This document shows, piece by piece, positions 56,536 to 64,000 of a DNA stretch of 64,000 bases. Within the stretch, counting starts at the first letter, position 1, and each line of letters begins with the position of its first letter. Made by a program: the position numbers and the translations under genes. This DNA comes from Davidsoniella eucalypti. Lineage: Eukaryota > Ascomycota > Sordariomycetes > Microascales > Ceratocystidaceae. The notes under the pieces are model-generated. The model was not told the DNA's origin and ran no database searches. It saw only the letters and a program-made list of their open reading frames with translations. The stretch is taken from the NCBI GenBank assembly GCA_004009845.1, contig RMBW01000053.1, positions 124,001 through 188,000 of the forward strand. The letters are read 5' to 3'.

Positions 56536-59500
56536 CAACTCTCTGACACCCATGGTAGATAGTAACAAGAAATGAAGAAAGAGTGCTTGTGTGGCTGGTT
56601 TACTCACCCCGAATATGTCAAAAGACTTTGCCGTCCACGTCACACAGCAGGGCCCTACATTCAGCTGCCCAAGGGGGGAAAAGGGTGGGCAGGAGGAGGC
56701 AATAGTTGAACATAAGATCATGAAAGGATACTGAGTAGAGATGTTGTCCTGCAGAGAGTATGCCCCTTCAGGTCTAAATAATGACATATGTGCCTCGCGT
56801 ATCATATGCACAACATCCATCATAGCAGCCGGTAGCGACTCCAGAGATTCCCCGGGTGTCCAGTATACCAGCCATCGGGCTGAATAAAGGAATACGAAGA
56901 TACTGTGTATATGCGTTTTTACTAGCTATTAAGATCAATTCGACATGCAAATCTTATTACGAACATCCCTTGAGATGAGTTTCTAAAGAGAGACTCACAA
57001 GAAGACTATGTATGTTCCGACATCCGCGAGATGACATATCTAGGGGACTTCTCTGAAATTACAGCTAAACCCCGACAGAACCCGGGCTTGCCCATGATTT
57101 ACTCCTCGTTATTCTAAGCTCAGGTCATGTGAGATGGCATACAGAAAAGACATGCATTATAACGTTGACTGTGACATCTTCATCTCTATAGCTCCATAAG
57201 ATTAATGAAATTAAAAAATATATATAAACGTTAACTGTGGAGCTTCCGGCTAGGGATGTTAGGATGTTCTTTTTTCTCTTATTTCAAGTACAAGGACATA
57301 CTCTAGCAGACTAGGACACTATGCGTATAGGCAAGGTTCCTGTTGATCTGTTACCTGGGACGACGAGAGATTCGAATGCGCAGCAAAGGCTGTATTCTAG
57401 AAGCTAAAGTGGTTTACGAAGTGTTCATTAGCTGACTTTGCAGTCTATATGTCTGTCCATGTTAGGTCTCTTCTCGGTCTTCACTACGGAAAATTGTGCC
57501 AAAGTTTGTCTAGGGAGAAAGCTAGGCCATGACATATCATATCCATTAAAGGAGGCCGAACAGAAATGCCGAGTGAGGCGAACATCACAAATGGGTTCTG
57601 TGGATGCTATGTGACACAGGCATTCCCGAAGTTCGGGAACGAACAATAATGACACGCGTTTACCCGATGACCTATGCAGTTGTTATTCCAGTACTTATAT
57701 CCTTTTTTTTTTTTTTTTCATCCGTCAGGGTCCAATATCTGGTCTATTCACCCTTGAATATCCAGCTACGGGTTTCATAACAAAGTCGGTGCCTACAACT
57801 ATATGTATATCTATATGTAAGCTGCATACACATGTATAGCTTTATTAGTGAGACAGCACTAAACCCGCATTTGAACCAACGGGGGTGCCGGGGCTTTGCT
57901 AGCTCAAGTAATGACTGTGAACAGCTGAGGTCATTCTGATGTGCATACGAAACCCTGATTACATAGTATCGGAAACCAGGCTGAATCCAGGAATATTGCT
58001 ATTGTGTACTGACTGTTACATTTCCATCGATATATGGGATGCTCATCATAAGCCGGCATCCAAGTAGCAAGGCATACTTTGAGTGATGTGATACTATATA
58101 CGAGGGTGTTGATAGTAGGCCTCCTGGATGCGTCGGACATCCACAGGTTACGGCAATGTTTGTATATGCGGGTATACTAACATCTTTCGCTCCAAGAGAA
58201 ACAAAGGAAGCTCGGGGATCAGAGGAACAGCAAGTATCTGACGAGCCAACGATGTTAGGTTTATTATGGCCCCTAAGAACGTGATATCATGGTCCAGGCC
58301 AGCCCTGAACCGGGTATTACCAAAATATCGGGGCAATCTCTAGACAGGCTTTAGTTTCTCTATAATAATATCCAACCGTGCCTTTTCGCTGGGTTAGATA
58401 ATTGGCCAAGTAAATGAGATCTAAAAGTAGCACTGCTGATAGGTATATGAGCCTTGACTAATAGTCCATAGACACGATACCCTCGAGGGTTACAGAGACA
58501 GCTTGATAGTTTGTTCTATTTCGCACAATGATCGAAAAGGACACTGTGCTCTCTGACATCTCATATAGTTGGCTGGGTAATGTTGATAGAGCAACTGTCC
58601 CAGTAAGAGGTTGGTATAAAAGAGAACGAAAACATCAAGATTCAATGGCTCTTTTGCAAGAGGTAGAACGGAGTGGGAAAATACCCCTGGTGTCTTACAT
58701 GAATAGGAACTTGTTCGTCCCTGCATAAAGTCCCTTTGATAACTCCCAATTAGCTGGTATATTGGGATATCAGGATGTGGAGAAAACCAGGGCCATCAGT
58801 GTGTAAATAGTTCTTTCGTACTTGGATATACTTTCTAGACATGCCCAAGATCAATATGTCCTGGTGAATTGTTTCCAAAGTCCACTGATCATCATTAGAT
58901 TGCCTGTTAGTGAGGCAACCTCGTGAAGCATTGAGCAGTGTATAGAGACTATATGACCGTTGCCAATCACAGAACCCTAGATACCAGTGGTACCATTGCA
59001 ACATCTCTGTTATAAGCCAGTTAGACGTTGTCAATTGACTGGCGGTATCTATATGTATATCTGCATAGTTAGTGCCTCTGTTCATCTGGGTTACTGGGAA
59101 ATGAATTACAAAGAGGAATCATGCATTGCCTGCACAAGGAACCAAAGAAGAAAGTAAACGACTAAGACGCTTTAGATGACGAATATGCCGTGTGTATTAC
59201 GAGGCGAGCACGGGTCAGTAGAGGACAATACACAGTCTAGTTGGCACATTCTATTGGAGATCCATCGAGACCTTGGACAACTGAAGACACAGCGTTTCTT
59301 CTCTTTTCTCGCAGGAATCGCAGCAATGCAGAGCAATGTCTGGATGTCGCTGCAAAAGCTGAGGTGTGGGTGGGTTTTGGGTGAAAAGTCGCTCCTCGAT
59401 ATTGCCAGTTGCCTCCGCTAATGAAAGCTGGGTGGCCTGATTGGCCTGTTGATGGTGCTTCTTCTTCTTCTTTTGTATTTGTCTCTTTTGTGTCTACTAA

Positions 59501-62500
59501 GCAACAACACCAAGATTGATCAAGCAGCGGCTTGACAACCCCGAAACAGCGTTATTGGGGCTGGAATCTGTCTCCAAACAATTCGTCGATAGAAATATTG
59601 GATTTCTGAAGCTCAGCCCCAACTGGCTATCTCATACCAAATTGCGATAAACGTAAGCAACTGAGCAGCACAGCCAGTATGCAATATAGTTCGGGTGGGT
59701 TTTTTATTCTTTTTATTTTTTTAGTGAAAGCTTCTAGGGCTCCACTCTCTGAAATAACAAAACGAACAACAGTGCCCCTGGAAGATCCGCCATCAGTGCC
59801 CCCATTTTCGGGAGATCACAGCGCACGTGTGTAAAATTCGGGGCAGACAAAACAATAGAAACACGCTATATCGAGCGCTACTAGTTGATTTCGGTTACTG
59901 GTGTAGGCGCCTACAAACCCCCAAGTTTGTTCTTTTGCATTCTATACAAGTACAAAGACACATAGCTGTGCTTGATAGATGAACACGGACCGTATGCTAG
60001 TCTTGTGCCAGAAACCCCCGAAAAAGTCGCTCAAGAGGCATTTATCTTGCTGCTACTGTTGCTTTCCTACCAACGGCATCATCCCGACGACATTCCCTTT
60101 TCTAGCTGTACTCGATCAGCAACGAGAAAGTCTTATCGCACGGTGTCGGCGGTGATCACGGATGCCATGGCATCCTGTCGATAGAGTGAATTACTCTTCA
60201 TCAGCTCCTCTTTCCTCTGTTCTTGGCCCTCTTCCCCCAGTGCTACCGTACCATTCTTTCGCAGTCGTTTCGCTATTTGGTAACCCATCTTATCACTAGT
60301 CATACAACAACAACTATATTGCACAGCTTGTTGTCTCTGCGCTGGCCAGGAACACACTGGAATCAGGAACAGCCGAGCCATTCATCAAATCGCAGCATGG
60401 CAAACACGGGGCCACCAAGCCCTAGAAGTACCTTTTGACGTATGAAGCACCTACTTTGTACATGGTTTTGGATGCGTACGTATCCTCTGACAGAGTAGAT
60501 TGTTTTTTGCGTCGGATCAGTTTCGAGCCTAATAATCTTTGTCGTACTAAACTACATATGTAACTACATGTACAATAAATACTAGCACTCATACTAATAT
60601 GCTACACCAGAGATAACATCCACTCCATGACAAAGCCAGAGTAAGAAATTCTACGCCGAGGTTTCAAAATCCCGCGTGTCTAATCCTACTTCCCCCCCTT
60701 GTCTAGTATAAGATGTCATCTCATGTGATCTGGGCTATACATACGTATAAGTCGATGTTCCACTGTCGTACTGAACTCACTGCTCGTTGCTCGGGGATTA
60801 ACAATGCCTCAATCGTACTGATATTGGAGTAGATGGCGTCTGAGCAAAGTACGGTGATGGCGCCAAGTGCAGACAAAAACGGTTAGTTCTGATTCTTATT
60901 CACAAACAAAATGAAATGACGGTATTCGTTCCTTGTGCGAGATACCACAGTTCGTTTGCCAAGCTAGTGAACTAGAGTAGAAACTGAACAGGGTCCTACG
61001 CTGTTGCTGCTTTATCTTTGCTTCGATTAGGTTGCTAGAAAGAGAACTCAAGTCCGGGGTACTAAGCTAAGCTAAATACAACAGGTTTTTTGCTTTCTTA
61101 CTTCCATGTATTACATCTCGAGAGATCAAGAGTACGTCGCCGGTCTTGGCTTTCTTGTATTGCGCGCGATCAAGAGAAAAACGAAGATATATACACAGCA
61201 GATATCATAGAAAGTAACCGTTTATACGCACATACATATATTCAATCTCTACACTGTCCATTTATCGGAACACTCTTTCAGGACACTCTTTTCTCACATC
61301 TTTGCTACTAATCAGAAAAGGGTCTAACCGATAAGATATTGTAATGTCGTGTTCATGCGAAGCACATATACGTTGGGTTACAGTGCCGTGCTAATTAGCA
61401 ACTAGAAACGAGATCCCTTGATCATGTCGGCATGCATAATAAGACATCGTATTATGCCTTTGGCATATCACATTCCAAACGGCCAGATATCTGATATCTT
61501 GATAAGATTCACTTAGCAGTAAATTCAAGATTGCATTGCATACACCGAACAGAATTGCCTTGCTCCCTTATTCGGAAAAGCTGCATCATACTTCATTCCA
61601 CTATCCCGTGAGACTTGTTTCTCTCTTACGGTGCTCTGTCTGTATATCCATCTGATTTTGGATAGTATCATATGTGTGAGTCACACGAGATAACTGCAGT
61701 ACTGTAGGGAGCAATAATTACAAGTATATATACGTACATATACATAGATAGTACGTTTACTTATACCCGTATCGATAAAGAATCAAGCAATCGGTTTGCA
61801 TTTAAACTCGGGCTTACATGTAGTGGTTTCTAGCTATCTACACCAACATATTTATAAGTCTTTCTTATTAGCCGTCCATAAGTACAAAATATATGTATTG
61901 ATGTTGCATAAAAAGTATATACCTTAATCTGCACAGATACTACCATGTCATCTCGTGTAGAGATATTATCTTTCGTACTTTGTTGGGTTTTGTTTGTGTT
62001 TGTTCTAAGCGACATGTGATAGTTACCACCAGTTGTATCAAAGTTTCATATCAGCAGGATCACAGCAAAAGTCAGATAGAAACTCAAAAATGTTGCTCTT
62101 CTAAGCCTCCCTAGTCTTGACGTAATATCAGTCAACAATGAGCTGGCAATATCAGGTCAAGTGGTGCTTTCTGTAATATCGCCCAGCACGTAATATCGAG
62201 TGGCTAAATATTGCATACAAACATGTAACTAATTTGAAATGCAACTAATGGAACATTGGTTAAGATGTATATTCATCCAATACCGTTGGTTGTTATATGA
62301 CGAGTTACATATCTTAACAATTTATTTTCATGAGTCAGTACATTTTGCAGGAGCGTATACATAACTCATTTGTTCAACTTTACCTATAAAAGTTGATAAA
62401 TATCCCTTGTTTCTAAGCAGTCAAGGAGCCGTGAAAAGTAGGAAAAATAAGATATTTATAAACAATTTAGATATCACTTCATTCAAATAAACGGATTCGC

Positions 62501-62840
62501 ATGCCACAAAACACCGGTCTATCCTCAACGGTCATAGGGATACCAAACATGGAATCAATAGGCTTGAAATCAGCAGGGTAGAATATTAAGATTGGGGAAT
62601 GGTAATGGGGGGATATAACGAACAGAGCAGTCGGTAGCTAATAAAACAATGTAGTGAAACAAAGCAAGGCAAGTAAACTCTAATCTCTCAGCTGAAAAGA
62701 ATGAAAGAAAAAGGCGATACCTTGACTGCTTTTACATACATACACGCAGTACAGTACATGTATAGTGAAATGATATCCACGCTAACAGCATTCCTGACAA
62801 TAGCTACAGTAATGAGTGAGTGGGGGTGAGAAGATAGGCT
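56536..62840. other. Orphan AT-rich region without recognised genes
   Basis: About 6.3 kb. On the minus strand between 59.1 and 56.5 kb a series of open stretches of 60-110 codons is spaced by GT...AG-like boundaries, some with CTAAC branch-type words (for example near 59020 and 58905). I could not chain them into a consistent protein, and no domain is recognisable. The plus strand and the 59.2-62.8 kb part show only short frames. A 17-T run lies at 57703-57719. No tRNA; TTCGAA words near 57370 do not form a T-arm. Confidence 0.3.
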
Positions 62841-63808
62841 TCATCCGAAGCCCAAGAACATTATGGCAGTCAGTGTTCCCTTCTTTGATCGGCTCCCTAT
62901 TTCTTTTAGATTAACATGAAGGCCGGGCGTTGAAATAACAATAACAGCGGTGACCAAGTTATCAAAAGCCCTAGAATTTGGCATTGAATATCTGGCTACA
63001 AAGTGAGCCAATATATCTTACCATATGGTGTTGGATACAATGGCTCCCCCTTCCTCGTCAATATACGAACCATGATCGTCGAATGTCGTTCGTCGGATAT
63101 TGAGAAGCAAGTAAAGTGCGAGAGCCGGTCCGTAACGCAGATGCAAAAACACCGCATATAGTACAAACCAAGTATCAAGCTCGCCAGATTTTACCAAAGG
63201 GACTTGCTTCTCAACAATATATCCTCGGCAGGCCACTTATCCTTCTTTTCTGCTCATGACATCGTTTGATGTGTTTAGAAATTACCAGGTGCTGTATATC
63301 CTTGGCTAATAACCGGCTAGCGGAAGTGTCCTTGGAAGTGAGGCTGACAATGCTAGCCAGCAATCTTGAAGGGAACCAGCCAAGTTCCATCTGGAAGCTA
63401 TAAATCTGGAGCCGCCAATCTACAGGGCCTGCGAGCCGGTGAAGAGGCAAGCAAGCATTGTATTGGTGCATGCGTCGTGCGTCTTATACGGGGTAGATGA
63501 CTTGTTCATATCGACCAGTTGTACATGTGTACATACATCTAAGTTTGACTACCATTGTGAAGACATAATGAAGACTGGCTGGTTGGCCCGTGGAACCCCG
63601 TATCACAACAACAGTGTTCCAGTAGAGCGAGCAACCGGATTTGGCCTTGGTTTCACCTTCACTGCACATACTGCAAAAGATTCAAAATAAGCAAGGCTTA
63701 TGTACGGATTTAGGGGCATGCATGCGGGCAGAAAGTCGGTGTTTTTTAGTATCTTAGTATATGCAGGCGCACTTACCGGTGCACGGCAACCTGATACACA
63801 TCTTGCAT
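62841..63808 (-). CDS. Candidate five-exon gene of unknown function
   Basis: A hand-built model with exons 63808-63777, 63670-63537, 63482-63286, 63209-63022 and 62970-62841 keeps one frame through four introns (106, 54, 76 and 51 nt) and yields 226 aa. Exon 1 reads MQDVYQVAVH with a strong GTAAGT donor; intron 1 has a TACTAAG branch-type word and a TTTTGCAG acceptor. Exon 4 contains GELDTWFVLYAVFLHLRYGP, and the last exon ends TAIMFLGFG. Two acceptors (ATAAG, TTGAG) are weak. I recognise no family. It could be an artefact of flexible splice choice in AT-rich DNA. Confidence 0.25.
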
Positions 63809-64000
63809 GTTCGAGATTAAAGCGTGTGATGCTGTGTGGCGTCAAAAAAAAAAAGCAAGCCTATTAAAATTATATATATATAATTCTTTTTTTTTGGCTC
63901 ATTTCTATTTCTGGTCATTAAACAATCCTCGTGCTTGTTTCTGGAAATGACAGCCTGTAGAAAAAAAAAAACCCTACGTACAGTGCTTTTTTTGCAGCTG
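63809..64000. other. Window right edge, homopolymer-rich
   Basis: Short sequence with several A and T runs and a TATATATATA stretch near 63870. Nothing else supported. Confidence 0.5.

Noticed and set aside
57361..57420. TTCGAA-centred sequence resembling a tRNA T-arm on either strand
   Set aside because: The flanking five-base stems do not pair and no acceptor, D-arm or anticodon arm can be drawn around it.
7..64000. A secondary-metabolite or defence gene cluster
   Set aside because: No polyketide or peptide synthetase, terpene cyclase, NLR/HET protein, P450 group or co-oriented cluster was found; neighbouring genes are unrelated housekeeping functions.

Overview
The window looks like nuclear DNA of a filamentous ascomycete (Pezizomycotina type). 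The evidence is short GT-AG introns (about 50-250 nt), fungus-specific proteins (a Tul1/Dsc1 RING ligase, an Anp1-family mannosyltransferase, Shr3, Pex4, an IQGAP of the Rng2/SepG kind), pyrimidine-rich leaders and wide AT-rich intergenic spaces. I cannot place it below that level. No rRNA, convincing tRNA, CRISPR or prokaryotic feature was seen.

Layout. 0-7 kb: a Golgi/endosomal RING ubiquitin ligase (tul1/dsc1) and the WD40 subunit of chromatin assembly factor 1 (cac2). 7-10 kb: a gene-free stretch with a possible retroelement protease relic. 10-15.7 kb: an 1866-aa IQGAP with about 18 IQ-like motifs and one recent tandem IQ duplication. 15.7-22.5 kb: gene-poor, with a broken GrpB-family gene and a 944-nt ATG-free leader in front of an intronless choline sulfatase (22.5-24.2 kb). 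Then follow Mediator subunit med8 (24.9-25.8), a gene-free 3.5 kb carrying a 381-bp non-autonomous DNA transposon, a membrane acyltransferase-3 protein (29.3-30.7), an aldo/keto reductase of the potassium-channel beta type (31.4-32.5), a membrane J-domain protein (33.4-34.5), an SV2-like MFS transporter on the minus strand (37.3-35.1) divergent from the amino-acid-permease chaperone shr3 (39.2-39.9), valyl-tRNA synthetase on the minus strand (43.8-40.2), a mitochondrially targeted FIST-like protein (44.5-46.0), a wrecked 6-phosphogluconate-dehydrogenase-like gene (46.3-47.2), an intron-rich Yra1/ALY mRNA export factor on the minus strand (49.2-47.5), mnn9 (50.8-52.0) and pex4 on the minus strand (53.9-53.3). 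A second, 664-bp copy of the transposon follows (54.3-55.0). The last 9 kb (55-64 kb) hold no gene I recognise, only weak candidate open segments.

The genes are mostly independent housekeeping functions, each apparently with its own promoter; there is no operon or obvious biosynthetic cluster. Two loose themes are secretory-pathway quality control and glycosylation (tul1, shr3, the J-protein, mnn9) and gene expression (cac2, med8, yra1, vas1). The points most worth following are: an in-frame, acid-free, arginine-rich extension upstream of the valyl-tRNA synthetase ATG that has no AUG and could be a non-AUG-initiated mitochondrial presequence; the pair of transposon copies with perfect 8-bp target duplications; two pseudogenes from enzyme families; the very long ATG-free leaders; and the orphan 9-kb right end. 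Exon coordinates were worked out by hand from splice sites and reading frames and have not been checked against transcripts.
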